The translations under genes and the position numbers were made by a program. Under the pieces are notes generated by a model, which ran no database searches, was not told where the DNA came from, and saw nothing but the letters and a program-made list of their open reading frames with translations. From the NCBI GenBank assembly GCA_902780495.1, contig CACZFM010000004.1:93315-157314 (forward strand): a stretch of 64,000 nt of DNA. Reading direction: 5' to 3'. The DNA is from an uncultured Bacteroidales bacterium. Lineage in GTDB: Bacteria > Bacteroidota > Bacteroidia > Bacteroidales > Paludibacteraceae. This document shows positions 1-10,046 of this stretch, in pieces. Every line of letters begins with the position of its first letter. Within the stretch, counting starts at the first letter, position 1.

Positions 1-290
1 TTCCTATCGAACTCCTCTGCCGTAGCCGTAAAAAACACATCGCCGCTACTGTTAAGCGCCGTTTCTACAGAATCTTGGACGACACCGATGATGAAGCCGA
101 CAGCGACCGCTTGCATGGCGACATCATTGCCGATACCGAAGAACGAGCAAGCCATCGGGATAAGCAGCAACGATCCACCGGCAACACCCGAAGCACCGCA
201 AGCACCGAAGGTAGCAATCACACCCAACAAGATCGCCGAAGCAAACGTCACTTCACCCAAATCCGCGGAAAGCGTAACCTCGAAAACTAT
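1..290 (-). pseudogene. sstT: C-terminal remnant of sodium:serine/threonine symporter SstT (5'-truncated, runs off window)
   Basis: Reverse-strand translation of this stretch gives a clear match, from memory, to the last ~95 residues of SstT: the runs [36 protein letters not shown] and DVFFTATAE are hallmarks of this dicarboxylate/amino-acid:cation symporter family. SstT is about 400 residues and would need ~900 bases upstream, but the mutS stop codon is only ~240 bases away. The same frame stays open back to position 527, has no ATG and does not resemble SstT beyond about position 284. I therefore read it as a 5'-truncated copy. The 3' end lies outside the window. An alternative is a short expressed fragment from a TTG codon near 500, which I think unlikely. 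Confidence 0.75.
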
Positions 291-527
291 CCGTACACCG
301 CAAGAGAACTGGCACAACAGTTGCGGTTCAAGACCGTAGCGGCCGCTGTCCGTCAGCGTATTAACGGTCCTACGCGTGAGCAGGATTTGATAGCGTATCA
401 CGCTTCGGGTTATGCCGGCACATTCCGTCAGTGGCTGTTCCGGCAAGAGCTCGCGGCTTACGATGCCCAACAAGGGGAGTAAGCTCCGCAAAAGTGATCT
501 TTGATGTATTGAAAAAAAGGTGGTGGG

Positions 528-3152
528 TTAGGCCTCACCACCTACCAGACGGCGAATCTCACTCAAGCGATTAAGTGCCTCCAACGGCGTCAGGCGGTTG
601 ATATCCAATGCTTTCAGTTCATCGCGAATCTGTGAAAGGACAGGGTCATCCAATTGGAAGAAACTGAGTTGCAGCCCCTCCGGTGCACTGATAGCAGCCG
701 TTTTGCCGGTTTTTCCTATTCCCGTGGAAGCACTGCTTTTCTCCAAGTCGGCAAGGATATGATTGGCCCGTTCCACGATGGATGGCGGCATACCTGCCAA
801 CTTTGCCACATGGATACCAAAACTATGTTCCGAGCCCCCCCGCGCCAATTTGCGTAGGAAAATCACTTTGCCATTCACTTCACGAACTGAGACATTGTAA
901 TTGCGAATGCGTTCGAACGTTCGTTCCATCTCATTCATTTCGTGGTAGTGGGTGGCAAAGAGTGTCTTGGCATGGCAGTGATTGGTATGGATGTACTCCA
1001 CAATAGACCAGGCGATGGAAATACCGTCGTAGGTGGACGTGCCCCTTCCCAACTCATCGAAAAGGACCAGTGAGCGTTCGCTGAGGTTGTTGAGGATACA
1101 AGCCGCTTCGTTCATTTCGACCATGAAAGTGGATTCGCCCATAGAGATATTGTCGGAAGCCCCCACACGGGTGAAAATTTTGTCCACGATACCGATTTGT
1201 GCGCTTTCGGCGGGCACGAAAGCTCCTATCTGCGCCATGAGTACGATAAGTGCTGTTTGGCGCAACAAGGCAGACTTACCCGCCATGTTCGGACCGGTGA
1301 GGATGATAATCTGCTGTTCGTTGTTATCCAACACGATGTCGTTGGGCACGTACTCTTCCCCTGCCGGCATCTGACGTTCGATGACAGGGTGTCTTCCTTG
1401 GCGTATGTTGAGGGTCAGTGAATCGTCCACGACAGGGCAGACATAGCGATATTCCGCCGCTGCAGTGGCAAAACAGAGGAGACAATCCAACTGCGCCAGC
1501 ACATTGGCATTCTGCTGCAAATGCGGCACATAATCGGTGAGGAAGCGTATGAGGTCGTTGTAAAGTTGGTTCTCCAACACCCCGATACGTTCATCGGCAG
1601 AGATAATCTTCTGTTCGTATTCTTTCAGTTCGGGTGTGATATAGCGTTCGGCGTTCACGAGTGTCTGCTTGCGAATCCACTCTTGCGGAACCGCATCTTT
1701 GTAGGTGTTCCTCACCTCCAGATAATAACCGAAGACATTGTTAAAGCCAATCTTCAGGCTCTGTATGCCGGTGCGTTCGATTTCTCGTTTCTGCAAGTCC
1801 AGAAGATACTGTTTGCCGCTGGATTGCAGGTTGCGCAGTTCGTCCAGTTCGTCGGAAACACCTCCGGCAATCACCATGCCTCTTCCCACCGCCAGAGCAG
1901 GGTCGGGGACCAAGGTTGTGCGGATGCGATTTTTCACTTCGGGGCACAGGGAAAGTTGTTCGGCAAGACTGTGAATATAAGGTGTATCGGCTGCTTGGGA
2001 AAGAATAGTGCGAATAGGTTGGCAGGCTTCCAGCGCGGTAGCTAGTTGTTGCATTTCCCGCGGAGAGATACGGCCCGTGGAAATCTTGCTGACGATACGC
2101 TCCAAATCCTGCATACGCGCCAGTGCTTCACCGATGTCAGCGCGCTGTTCCGGATAACGGAAGAAGTACTCAACTACCTGTTGGCGATTGCGGATAGGGC
2201 GCACCTCTTTCAAGGGCAGCATAATCCATCGGCGCAACATTCTTCCCCCCATAGGTGTGAGCGTTTTGTCCAGCACGGAACAAAGGCTCCGGCTGTCTTG
2301 ATAGGGCGTGTCGAAGAGTTCCAGATTGCGAACCGTGAAACGGTCCAGCCAGACATAGCGGTCTTGCTCGATTCGGCTGAGATGCCGGATATGCGATGTT
2401 TGTAGATGCTGGGTCATATCCAGATAGTGCAGGATAGCCCCTGCGGCAATGATGCCCATCGGCATATCGTTCAGTCCGAAGCCTTTCAGATTCTGCACCT
2501 GGAATTGCTTGGTGAGCCGGTCGTTGGCAGCAGAGTTGGTCATCATCCAGTCGTCCAGCATAAATGTGAAATACTTGGTGCCGAAACTCTCCTCGAATCG
2601 GTCTTTCATGCCGCGCATATAAAGCACCTCTTTGGGCGCAAAGGATGTGAGGAGTTTGTCCACGTATTCATCTGTTCCTTCGGCAGCCAGAAACTCACCG
2701 GTGGAGAGGTCAAGCAGTCCGAGTCCGATCGTGGCGTTTTTGCCTTTTCCGAAATGGACGGCAGCAAGGAAATTGTTTTCCCGTGCGGTGAGCGTGGTAT
2801 CGGAATAACTGAGTCCGGGTGTGACCAGTTCGGTAACCCCCCGTTTGACCAGTTTCTTGGTCAGTTTAGGGTCTTCCAGTTGGTCACAGATAGCGACCCG
2901 CATACCGGCCCGTACGAGTTTAGGCAGATAGGTATCCAATGCGTGAAACGGAAATCCCGCCATCTCGGTTGCGGAAGTCTCCGCGCCTCCGTTGCTACGA
3001 TGGGTGAGGGTGATGCCCAGTATTTTTGAGGCTCGAACAGCATCCTCGGAATAGGTTTCGTAGAAATCGCCGCACCGAAAGAGCAGCATCGCATCAGGAT
3101 ATTGCTCTTTGATTTTGCGGAATTGTTCCATCATTGGTGTTTCTTTTTTCAT
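528..3152 (-). CDS. mutS: DNA mismatch repair protein MutS
   Basis: Recognises base mismatches and small loops and starts mismatch repair with MutL; an 874-residue cytoplasmic ATPase, normal length for MutS1. The N-terminal mismatch-binding domain opens with [17 protein letters not shown] and contains the FRCGDFYE segment, holding the Phe-x-Glu that contacts mismatched DNA. Near residue 615 is the Walker A segment [14 protein letters not shown], followed by DELGRGTS (Walker B) and ATHYHE. The C-terminal helical tail is present. It is the last gene of the long leftward run, 23 bases after the TonB-dependent receptor. The ATG at 3150-3152 is the natural start. Nothing looks broken. Confidence 0.98.
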   Translation of the reverse strand: MKKETPMMEQFRKIKEQYPDAMLLFRCGDFYETYSEDAVRASKILGITLTHRSNGGAETSATEMAGFPFHALDTYLPKLVRAGMRVAICDQLEDPKLTKKLVKRGVTELVTPGLSYSDTTLTARENNFLAAVHFGKGKNATIGLGLLDLSTGEFLAAEGTDEYVDKLLTSFAPKEVLYMRGMKDRFEESFGTKYFTFMLDDWMMTNSAANDRLTKQFQVQNLKGFGLNDMPMGIIAAGAILHYLDMTQHLQTSHIRHLSRIEQDRYVWLDRFTVRNLELFDTPYQDSRSLCSVLDKTLTPMGGRMLRRWIMLPLKEVRPIRNRQQVVEYFFRYPEQRADIGEALARMQDLERIVSKISTGRISPREMQQLATALEACQPIRTILSQAADTPYIHSLAEQLSLCPEVKNRIRTTLVPDPALAVGRGMVIAGGVSDELDELRNLQSSGKQYLLDLQKREIERTGIQSLKIGFNNVFGYYLEVRNTYKDAVPQEWIRKQTLVNAERYITPELKEYEQKIISADERIGVLENQLYNDLIRFLTDYVPHLQQNANVLAQLDCLLCFATAAAEYRYVCPVVDDSLTLNIRQGRHPVIERQMPAGEEYVPNDIVLDNNEQQIIILTGPNMAGKSALLRQTALIVLMAQIGAFVPAESAQIGIVDKIFTRVGASDNISMGESTFMVEMNEAACILNNLSERSLVLFDELGRGTSTYDGISIAWSIVEYIHTNHCHAKTLFATHYHEMNEMERTFERIRNYNVSVREVNGKVIFLRKLARGGSEHSFGIHVAKLAGMPPSIVERANHILADLEKSSASTGIGKTGKTAAISAPEGLQLSFFQLDDPVLSQIRDELKALDINRLTPLEALNRLSEIRRLVGGEA

Positions 3153-3175
3153 ATCTGCTGTGATTGCGCAAAGCG

Positions 3176-5665
3176 CTATTGTAAATCAACACTGAGTCGA
3201 AGGTTGTACATGCGTCCTGTGAGATAGTTCGGACTTGCCCATTGGTCTCCGTTGGCTGCCGTAATCCAATAGTAACTGTTGACATTTTTCCAGCCAACGA
3301 CATTGAACACTTCGAAATAGATGCTCCAAGCCGCTACGTGTCGTGCGCTGTTTTTCCGCATAAAGCGGTCGGTAGCGGCAGAGAATGTGCGGCTGGCACC
3401 GACATCCATGCGTTTATAGGACGTCATGCGTCCAAGATAGCGCATCTGTTCGCTTCGCGGGTAACCGAAAGGCAATCCTTCGCTGAAGATGAACTTGAGG
3501 TGCAAGCGGTACTGCGGCAGTTTGGGTATATAGTCTTGGAAGAAGAATGTGACCGCCCATCGTTGCTCCTGCGGATTGGGAATCCAGCCGAGTTTATACG
3601 GGTCATCGTTCATCTTTATACGGCTGCGCATCAACGACAGACTCACCCACGAATCAACGCCCGGCACCAGTTCTCCGTATAGTTTGAGGTCGGCACCGAG
3701 TGTATATCCTCGGCTGTCGTTTTTGCCGGAATAGCGTACACGGACATTGTCGACGGTGTAACTGATCATGCGGTCAATGTACTTGGCATAGAGTTCAGTG
3801 GTGAACTTGAAGGGTCTTCCCCATGCCCGGAAATAGTAGTCACATCCCAGTACGGTGTGTACCGACCGCTGGGCTTTCAGGTCTTTATTGAGAAGAATGC
3901 GGGTAACTCCGTTGTGGGAGACCGTGTCGCGGAGTTCCTTGTAGAAGGGCGCTTGATAGTAGAGGCCGGTAGCAAACCGGAAGGTGACATCCCGTTTCCA
4001 GCCGGGTAGCCATACAATGTTGGCACGTGGTGAGATGAGTACTTCGTTGGTGTAGGACCACCAGTTCATTCTTACGCCTCCGGTGAGGATGACATTGCCT
4101 TGTCGGGTGGACCATTTGTAACTGTCCTGCACATAAGCCTCTAATCGTGCACTCTGCATTTGGTTGATGCCTTTGAGGGTGTAGAAGAGTTGCATGTCGC
4201 TATTGTTGTTTGGCATACTATAGCCTGCGGAGTCGCGCCACTCCCATTCGCTGATTCGGTCGTGGATGAGTTCTCCCTGCGCCTGCAATCCCAAAGCCAA
4301 GGTATTGTTGTGCCACGTCCAATTGCCTTTATGCGCCAGCGTGAAGACCCCGGCCCGCAGCGTATTGCGTGCGTGCTCATGTCCGTTTCCCGTGCCCAGA
4401 ACGCCGTAATCCGTTCTCTCGCCCGAGATGGTCTCGCCGGGTTGGGAAGGGGTGGAGGAAGAACCGTCTAACGCTTGCTCGGAAAGGATATATTCGCCTA
4501 AGATGTCGTAGTTCTCGCTCTCGTTGGTGTAAAATCCGCTCAGGGTGAAGTTCAAGTCCAGTTTGGACCGTGTTGCCAGGGCGTAGGTGCTATGCGCGCC
4601 TAAAGCAGCAAAAGCATTGATGAATCGGTCTTTTTCCTGTCCCTCGTACCAGATAGTCTTTTTCACGGCCTGATTGTATGACCCAAAGCCTTCACTCTGT
4701 TCATCGGGGCGGAAACGATAGTGGTTGAGTGAGAAGTTGCCGAGGAAATTCAAGTCCCATCGTCCGTTGTGGGCATCCGGCCGCCGGATATCCCAAGTCA
4801 TTTGGGTCTGGTAGTCCACATAAGTGGGCTGATAGTTTCCGGATGTAGGCAAAGTGCCGAGCATGTATTTGGAGGTCTTGTAGCGTATCCCGTGCATCTG
4901 CGATTGCACTGAGTCCCCCCATCCGAAGTAAGCATTCGCTCCTAAGAGACTGACGCTAATGGAAGATTCAAAACGCTTGGGACGTTTGTAACGAATATCC
5001 AGAACAGAGGACATTTTATCGCCGTATTCGGCATTAAATCCTCCGGCGGAGAAATTAACCTGCTCCACCATGTCGGTGTTGACGAAACTGAGTCCCTCCT
5101 GCTGTCCGCTTCGCAAGAGCAAAGGACGGTGCACCTCTATGCCGTTGACATAGACGGAGTTTTCATCGAAACTGCCTCCTCGGACGTTGTACTGCGTACT
5201 CAGTTCGTTGTTTTGGCTTACGCCGGCAAAGGTGATGAGCAGACTTTCAATGCTTCCTCCTGTGGCGTCCGGCATCAGTCTGACCAGTTCGGCAGCCGTT
5301 GATTCCATCATGTCGGTTTGTTTGCGAATACCCCTCACTTCCACAGTTTCCAACAATTCGCTTTCTTCCGGCAGCACGACATTGATATTCAGCACATCGC
5401 GGTCGGTGTAGACCTGTTGCGTTAGGGTGGTGTACCCAAGCATGGAATAACTGATGGAAACGGTGTCATCCATCGTTACGGTCAGTGTGTAATATCCGTT
5501 GCGGTTGGTGGTGGTTCCCGTCACTCCGTCCGACAAATACACATTGGCCAGTTCGATGCCCACGTTTTGTCCGTCCAACACATAGCCATAGATGCGGGTT
5601 GTCTTTGCAAACGCCCATGTGCTTGCAAAGAAACAAAGGATGAATATGAGACGACGGAGATTCAT
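3176..5665 (-). CDS. TonB-dependent outer-membrane receptor with N-terminal carboxypeptidase-regulatory-like domain
   Basis: Outer-membrane import receptor of ~829 residues; the substrate is not predictable. I start at the ATG at 5663-5665 because it gives a signal peptide ([20 protein letters not shown]); the open frame extends 57 codons upstream into yggS without one. After the signal comes a ~85-residue carboxypeptidase-D-regulatory-like beta domain ([20 protein letters not shown]), then a plug domain ([18 protein letters not shown]) and a beta-barrel ending in [12 protein letters not shown]. It has no SusD-like partner beside it, so it is probably not a glycan-uptake pair. It lies 5 bases after yggS and just before mutS. 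Confidence 0.9.
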   Translation of the reverse strand: MNLRRLIFILCFFASTWAFAKTTRIYGYVLDGQNVGIELANVYLSDGVTGTTTNRNGYYTLTVTMDDTVSISYSMLGYTTLTQQVYTDRDVLNINVVLPEESELLETVEVRGIRKQTDMMESTAAELVRLMPDATGGSIESLLITFAGVSQNNELSTQYNVRGGSFDENSVYVNGIEVHRPLLLRSGQQEGLSFVNTDMVEQVNFSAGGFNAEYGDKMSSVLDIRYKRPKRFESSISVSLLGANAYFGWGDSVQSQMHGIRYKTSKYMLGTLPTSGNYQPTYVDYQTQMTWDIRRPDAHNGRWDLNFLGNFSLNHYRFRPDEQSEGFGSYNQAVKKTIWYEGQEKDRFINAFAALGAHSTYALATRSKLDLNFTLSGFYTNESENYDILGEYILSEQALDGSSSTPSQPGETISGERTDYGVLGTGNGHEHARNTLRAGVFTLAHKGNWTWHNNTLALGLQAQGELIHDRISEWEWRDSAGYSMPNNNSDMQLFYTLKGINQMQSARLEAYVQDSYKWSTRQGNVILTGGVRMNWWSYTNEVLISPRANIVWLPGWKRDVTFRFATGLYYQAPFYKELRDTVSHNGVTRILLNKDLKAQRSVHTVLGCDYYFRAWGRPFKFTTELYAKYIDRMISYTVDNVRVRYSGKNDSRGYTLGADLKLYGELVPGVDSWVSLSLMRSRIKMNDDPYKLGWIPNPQEQRWAVTFFFQDYIPKLPQYRLHLKFIFSEGLPFGYPRSEQMRYLGRMTSYKRMDVGASRTFSAATDRFMRKNSARHVAAWSIYFEVFNVVGWKNVNSYYWITAANGDQWASPNYLTGRMYNLRLSVDLQ

Positions 5666-5670
5666 GCGGG

Positions 5671-6318
5671 TTAATGGGTGAGGTTGTAATTGCGTTCGCC
5701 GAAAATGGAGGAACCTATTCGAACCAGATTGCTGCCTTCTTCTATAGCCATCGGGTAGTCTTCGGACATACCCATGGAAAGGACAGGCTCTTGAATCGGA
5801 AGAGTGTGCGCTGCGGAAGCGATGGCAGAGAAGCAACGGCGTATCTCCTGCTCATCGTCGGTAAGCGTTGCCATACCCATCAATCCGTCTATCTGCAGAT
5901 GCGGGAATTGAGTGAATTCTGTGGGTAGTTCATCGGGCAAGAAACCTGTTTTGCTTTCTTCTTTGGCCACATGCAACTCCAACAGGATATGCACTATACG
6001 GTCTTGCTTGGCGGCTTCTTTTTCGATGGCTTGCATCAGGTGCAGACTGTCCACGCTGTGGATGAGATGGACGAAAGGCACAATCAGTTTGATTTTATTG
6101 GTTTGCAGATGTCCGATAAAGTGCCATCGGATATCTTTAGGCAATGCCTCGTATTTTCGGACGAGCTCTTGGGCATGACTTTCGCCGAAATCGCGTTCTC
6201 CGGACAGATAGGCCTCACGGATGGATTCTATCGGCTGAAACTTACTCACACACAGCAGATTGACATGCGGAGGAAGGGTCTTTCTTATTTCTCGGATATG
6301 TTCTTGTATCAGGCTCAC
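5671..6318 (-). CDS. yggS: YggS-family pyridoxal-phosphate homeostasis protein
   Basis: A 215-residue single-domain alanine-racemase-fold protein that binds PLP and helps keep vitamin B6 and amino-acid pools balanced; no enzyme activity is established for the family. The PLP lysine is in LLCVSKFQP (Lys26). Other family signatures are FGESHAQELVRKYEAL, WHFIGHLQTNK and the phosphate-binding end SMGMSEDYPMAIEEGSNLVRIGSSIFG. The start overlaps the glsB stop by 4 bases (6315-6318), so it is translationally coupled. Confidence 0.95.
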   Translation of the reverse strand: MSLIQEHIREIRKTLPPHVNLLCVSKFQPIESIREAYLSGERDFGESHAQELVRKYEALPKDIRWHFIGHLQTNKIKLIVPFVHLIHSVDSLHLMQAIEKEAAKQDRIVHILLELHVAKEESKTGFLPDELPTEFTQFPHLQIDGLMGMATLTDDEQEIRRCFSAIASAAHTLPIQEPVLSMGMSEDYPMAIEEGSNLVRIGSSIFGERNYNLTH

Positions 6319-7313
6319 GATTCTTCAGTTAAAAAGGAGGTTCGGTTGATTCTTCTGTCTGCAAACAATTTTTTCAGATAGTCGATGTATGCACCGATGT
6401 AACGCATTTGTTTGTCTTCATGAATTTCGTCCACCAGTACCATAATACCGGTTTCAAAGACATTGGCAAGTTCATCGTTCAAGGCGTTTCCGAAGAATTG
6501 CAGTGTGCTTGTAACGTTCAGGTAGGCGGAAAACATCGGAGGGATAGTGGTGCCTCGTGCACGGACTGCGCGTTGCAGCAACTGGTAGTTCAAGGTCGCA
6601 TCTTCCCCCACGAAGATATCATCTGCCAGTTCTTGTCCCTCGACACCTATATCCAATGGCAGTTTGGGGCGGAAGAGACCTTTATGGTCGTGGTGATAAC
6701 GGTGGAGATAGGCATAAATGAGGTCTCTGGATACAGGGTCGTATTGCGGATAGATGGTTACTTTGCCTATGAGGTAGTGGATAGTCTTGCGGTGGATGTA
6801 AAGAACGGCACCGATTCCGTCCCATATATTGTCCAGCGCGTAAAGTGCTTTTGCCCCCATATCACGATTCTGGTACATAGGTTGCACAAATGCGCGTCCG
6901 AGTTCGATAGTAGCGGGCAGGTAGTCCTGAATGAAATATTGACTGTAGTGGAACAGGTGCGATGAAGAGAGGATGGGTTGACCTTCCTCGTCAAACGTAG
7001 CTTCACTGCCCAACAGATAGCGATAGCCCCCGACAATTTCTTCATTGACAGGATCCCACACAATGAGTTGGTGATAAGGATTAGGCTCCATGGTATCGAA
7101 ATTATCCATATCCAATTCGTCTCCGGGTGAGGCACCGGATGTGCGGTAACTGAGTTCCCTGAGACGGGCTACCTCTCGCATCAGGTTGGGAGCATCCTTG
7201 GCAACGAAGTCGTAAATCTCATTATTAGCCTTGTTGGTAGGCCTGAGATAATTGTTCTTGGTCAGTTCCTTTTTTAGGAGTGCTCTTTCGACTCTTGGAA
7301 TGATGTCTTTCAT
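6315..7313 (-). CDS. glsB: GNAT-fold N-acyltransferase, GlsB-like (glycine lipid synthesis)
   Basis: Predicted to transfer a 3-hydroxy-acyl chain from acyl-ACP to the amino group of glycine, giving a lyso-glycine lipid; this role was shown for a Bacteroides homologue in an adjacent glsB/glsA pair. The 332-residue protein matches the hemolysin/OlsB-like acyltransferase family: YDFVAKDAPNLMREVARLRELSYR at the N-terminus, GGYRYLLGSEA and ELGRAFVQPMYQN in the core. It overlaps the upstream acyltransferase gene by 4 bases (7310-7313), as expected for a two-step pathway. The family call is firm; glycine as substrate is inferred from the pairing. Confidence 0.85.
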   Translation of the reverse strand: MKDIIPRVERALLKKELTKNNYLRPTNKANNEIYDFVAKDAPNLMREVARLRELSYRTSGASPGDELDMDNFDTMEPNPYHQLIVWDPVNEEIVGGYRYLLGSEATFDEEGQPILSSSHLFHYSQYFIQDYLPATIELGRAFVQPMYQNRDMGAKALYALDNIWDGIGAVLYIHRKTIHYLIGKVTIYPQYDPVSRDLIYAYLHRYHHDHKGLFRPKLPLDIGVEGQELADDIFVGEDATLNYQLLQRAVRARGTTIPPMFSAYLNVTSTLQFFGNALNDELANVFETGIMVLVDEIHEDKQMRYIGAYIDYLKKLFADRRINRTSFLTEES

Positions 7314-8140
7314 AGCGAGTAGACGATGTTTTTAACCCACTCGGCCCATTCTTGGGGACTGCGGGATTGGTCAAACATTGTGTAGGGTATCGGCTTTCCG
7401 ACACGGATCGTGAAGTGTTTGCCTTTACCTTTGTACATTTCATCAGCCAAATACAATTGCTCGATGTTGAATTTTATGCCCAATAGGGTTCTCCAAAATG
7501 CCAACCGATAGAAGAAACGCGAGTTTTTGCCTTCGAAATAGATGGGAACGATATTGCGCTTGTACTGTACGGCATGACGGATAAACGATTTGTGCCACTC
7601 CATATCCTTGATAACAAAACCTTCTCCTTTGATATGTTGCAACCGGCTGCACTTTCCGGCAGGGAAGGTGATGATATCCATATCGGATGCCCAAAGTTCC
7701 TCTTGTCGCTTGGCATATTCTCGACTTTGGCGGCCGAACTTATTCACGGGAACAAAGATGGTGGAGATTTGTTTGAGGAACATCAATATGTCGTTCACAA
7801 TCAAGCGCAAGTGATACTTTCGCTTTTCGCCAAGTGCCAGCGCCAGAATGATTCCGTCCAATCCGCCTAATGGATGGTTGCTGACAAACAGCAGAGGGGC
7901 TTCGGTATCAGGGATGTTTTCTTCGCCCGACAAGGTGGCGGAACATTGCAGTTCCTCATTGAGGTAAACCCTGGCAAAATCAAAACCTTCCTCTTCGGTA
8001 TGCTTGACCAAAAAACGGTTCATTTCTTCTGCATGAACGATTCGCTCCAGCCAACGCACTACGAAACGCGGGAAATGCACATTAGGCGCTTTCTCTTTCA
8101 GTACGGCAGGTATATCTATATGTTGGCGGGGTGGCTTCAT
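7310..8140 (-). CDS. glsA: PlsC/hemolysin-type O-acyltransferase, GlsA-like (glycine lipid synthesis)
   Basis: Predicted second enzyme of glycine-lipid synthesis, adding an acyl chain to the hydroxyl of the N-acylated glycine. The 276-residue protein carries a variant acyltransferase motif I (SNHPLGGLDGI; His and Asp separated by five residues), then VNKFGRQS and FPAGKCSR, and a GEGFVIKDMEWHKSFIRHA segment typical of this Bacteroidota branch. It overlaps glsB by 4 bases downstream and the DUF4494 gene by 4 bases upstream (8137-8140). Confidence 0.83.
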   Translation of the reverse strand: MKPPRQHIDIPAVLKEKAPNVHFPRFVVRWLERIVHAEEMNRFLVKHTEEEGFDFARVYLNEELQCSATLSGEENIPDTEAPLLFVSNHPLGGLDGIILALALGEKRKYHLRLIVNDILMFLKQISTIFVPVNKFGRQSREYAKRQEELWASDMDIITFPAGKCSRLQHIKGEGFVIKDMEWHKSFIRHAVQYKRNIVPIYFEGKNSRFFYRLAFWRTLLGIKFNIEQLYLADEMYKGKGKHFTIRVGKPIPYTMFDQSRSPQEWAEWVKNIVYSL

Positions 8141-8550
8141 ACGGCTCTATACACTTCCAAGATGGGGGATCGGGTGATGGAGATGATTTCGCAGTCCAGC
8201 GAACTGACATGTTGGCGAAGTGTCTTCAATGCTCCGTCAATAGTGGTGCCTTGCACGAGGATACTGACGGCCTTGCGGGTTTCTTTCCCGTTGTCTTCTA
8301 CGGTGATGAGTTCCACACGGGCTTTGAACCAGCGATCTGCACCCGGTTGGGGAATCAAGTCATAGAATTGCACTTTTTTGCAACTGGGTATTTCGAGTTC
8401 GCCCCACACCAAACTTTTGATTACTTCCATCAGGCGTTGTTCCACATCGCTGCAGGTCAGACCTTCAACAAGGTAGGTTTCTTTTACCTTACCTGGATTA
8501 TCCTCGCCCGTTTGGCGTTGGTAGTTTGCTTTGATTTCGTACAATAACAT
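8137..8550 (-). CDS. DUF4494 family protein
   Basis: A 137-residue cytoplasmic protein of a family confined, as far as I know, to Bacteroidota; function unknown. Typical elements are YEIKANYQRQTGEDNPGKVKETYLVEG near the N-terminus and the C-terminal IISITRSPILEVY. No signal peptide or membrane segment. It overlaps glsA by 4 bases and lies 20 bases after the phosphatase-like gene. Confidence 0.85.
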   Translation of the reverse strand: MLLYEIKANYQRQTGEDNPGKVKETYLVEGLTCSDVEQRLMEVIKSLVWGELEIPSCKKVQFYDLIPQPGADRWFKARVELITVEDNGKETRKAVSILVQGTTIDGALKTLRQHVSSLDCEIISITRSPILEVYRAV

Positions 8551-8570
8551 AGTATTTTCTCTTTTTTAGT

Positions 8571-10046
8571 TTATCGATTATCAATGGTTTCCAATAGGTT
8601 CGCTACTTGTTCTGCATTTAATGTGGCTGTAGGCAGATTGTCTGTGGACGGCCAAATGAGAATGGGGGCTGCAGGGTGCAAATCCACCAACGGATCCAGC
8701 ACTTGTTCTCCGTATGTTAGTTGCCACCCTTGTTGCAGTAGGAAAACGACATCGCCTGCAGCTTTTTTGCTTAACACAGGAGCCAATTGGCGGTCCAACC
8801 ATGCTTCTTGCATGGGATAAGCTGTCTGGACACCTTCGAAGTCAATGAGGAAGTTGGCTACTTGCCGTTGCAGTGTTTCCAACGACATACGTTTTTGCTC
8901 TATCAAGTTGCGGTTGAGGAAGATGGATTGTCCGTATCCTCCATCTACCCAGCGTTCTTGCCCGTATAAAGCCATCAAATAGGCGGATGTCAGAGCTGCG
9001 GCACGTTCTACATTGAATTGCCGGATAGGTATTCCTATTTCTCCGAGTTGTTGCTTGGCAGTGCCCAATCGAGGTATACCGATGACGAAAAATTGCACAT
9101 TGCCCTTGCCCAATCGGCGTTGCAACTGTTCCAACATCCACCCGAGAGTCTGATTAAGGCACATGTATTGGTCTTCCTGTTCGGCCGTGGCAATATGGTC
9201 GCTGGTCGCCGCCGGCGTAAGAGAGGTAAGTTGCAGCAACAGCAAATCGGAGTGCTGTTGTTTGCCAAGTTCCTCTTTTCGTTGAAGTTCCAACGCCAGT
9301 TCGGCGGTAAGCGTATTCACGGCAGGAGAGTGCAACAACACGTTGCTTTGTGTGTATTTGAACCCGTGTTTCAATTCCTGCTCGGTGGGGCAATTGTACA
9401 TATTGACAGCCATCCGTGGTGTCCAACTTTGTGCACTCAGTTCGCTGATACGGCCGGAGACATTTATTTCATCTGCCACGGCAGGCAGGCCGTTGGCATA
9501 GAAGGAAGAGGTAACCCATTGCTCCGACTGCGGATTCAACCAACAGCAGGCATCGGCAGTATGACCGGCCATCAGAATAGCGGTTTCAGCATCGTGTCCG
9601 ATGGCATAGATACGGGCTTTCTTCCCTTCTTTCAGGCGGAAGCGGTCGGCTATTGTCAGACTCGTCAGTGCTCTGGGGGACACTTGTTCCATGGTTCCTA
9701 TTCCGGCTTCACTTTTGTCCTCCAATGCCGAATGAAGGCTGCGGTCGTTGCGGGAAAAATAGTGCCCCATTGTAATGCCGTGCACGGCGGGGATTTCACC
9801 GGTCATCAGTGTCGCTATATTTTCTGCACCTCCGTAAGAGATACCGGGGAAAAGCACGGTTCCTTGGTAAGCCTCTTCGCTCAGAGTGCGCAAACCTCCC
9901 ATGGCCCAATAGGGTTGCATAAGGTTCAGACTGCTTTCTGAAAGCCCGTCAATCAGCACTACTACCGTCAGTTTGGGTGTGGCCGTAAGGCGCAACAGAC
10001 TGAACAAGAGTGCTATGAGCGTAATATGTAAACGAGTCGTGTGCAT
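8571..10046 (-). CDS. Alkaline-phosphatase-superfamily protein, probably catalytically dead
   Basis: A 491-residue exported protein (signal peptide from the ATG at 10044-10046) with the fold signatures of PafA-type phosphatases and phosphodiesterases: VVVLIDGLSE at the first metal aspartate, NIATLMTGEIPAVHGI after the nucleophile loop, and LHPAAPILIWP at the last metal histidine. The nucleophile loop reads GISYGGAEN instead of a T/S-P-x-H pattern. The usual D-x-x-x-H pair is replaced by TPAATSDHIAT. The SADHG-type ligand pair is missing (FFVIGIPRLG). It may bind but not hydrolyse phosphate esters. The longer frame to 10178 overlaps DUF4105 and lacks a signal; the chosen start overlaps the DUF4105 stop by 34 bases. 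Confidence 0.8.
   Translation of the reverse strand: MHTTRLHITLIALLFSLLRLTATPKLTVVVLIDGLSESSLNLMQPYWAMGGLRTLSEEAYQGTVLFPGISYGGAENIATLMTGEIPAVHGITMGHYFSRNDRSLHSALEDKSEAGIGTMEQVSPRALTSLTIADRFRLKEGKKARIYAIGHDAETAILMAGHTADACCWLNPQSEQWVTSSFYANGLPAVADEINVSGRISELSAQSWTPRMAVNMYNCPTEQELKHGFKYTQSNVLLHSPAVNTLTAELALELQRKEELGKQQHSDLLLLQLTSLTPAATSDHIATAEQEDQYMCLNQTLGWMLEQLQRRLGKGNVQFFVIGIPRLGTAKQQLGEIGIPIRQFNVERAAALTSAYLMALYGQERWVDGGYGQSIFLNRNLIEQKRMSLETLQRQVANFLIDFEGVQTAYPMQEAWLDRQLAPVLSKKAAGDVVFLLQQGWQLTYGEQVLDPLVDLHPAAPILIWPSTDNLPTATLNAEQVANLLETIDNR

Noticed and set aside
75..482. Forward frame of 135 codons at the left edge
   Set aside because: It lies antisense to the recognisable SstT C-terminus and has no domain or ribosome site.
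2046..3029. Long forward frames opposite mutS
   Set aside because: Antisense to a gene with all MutS motifs; no recognisable protein features.
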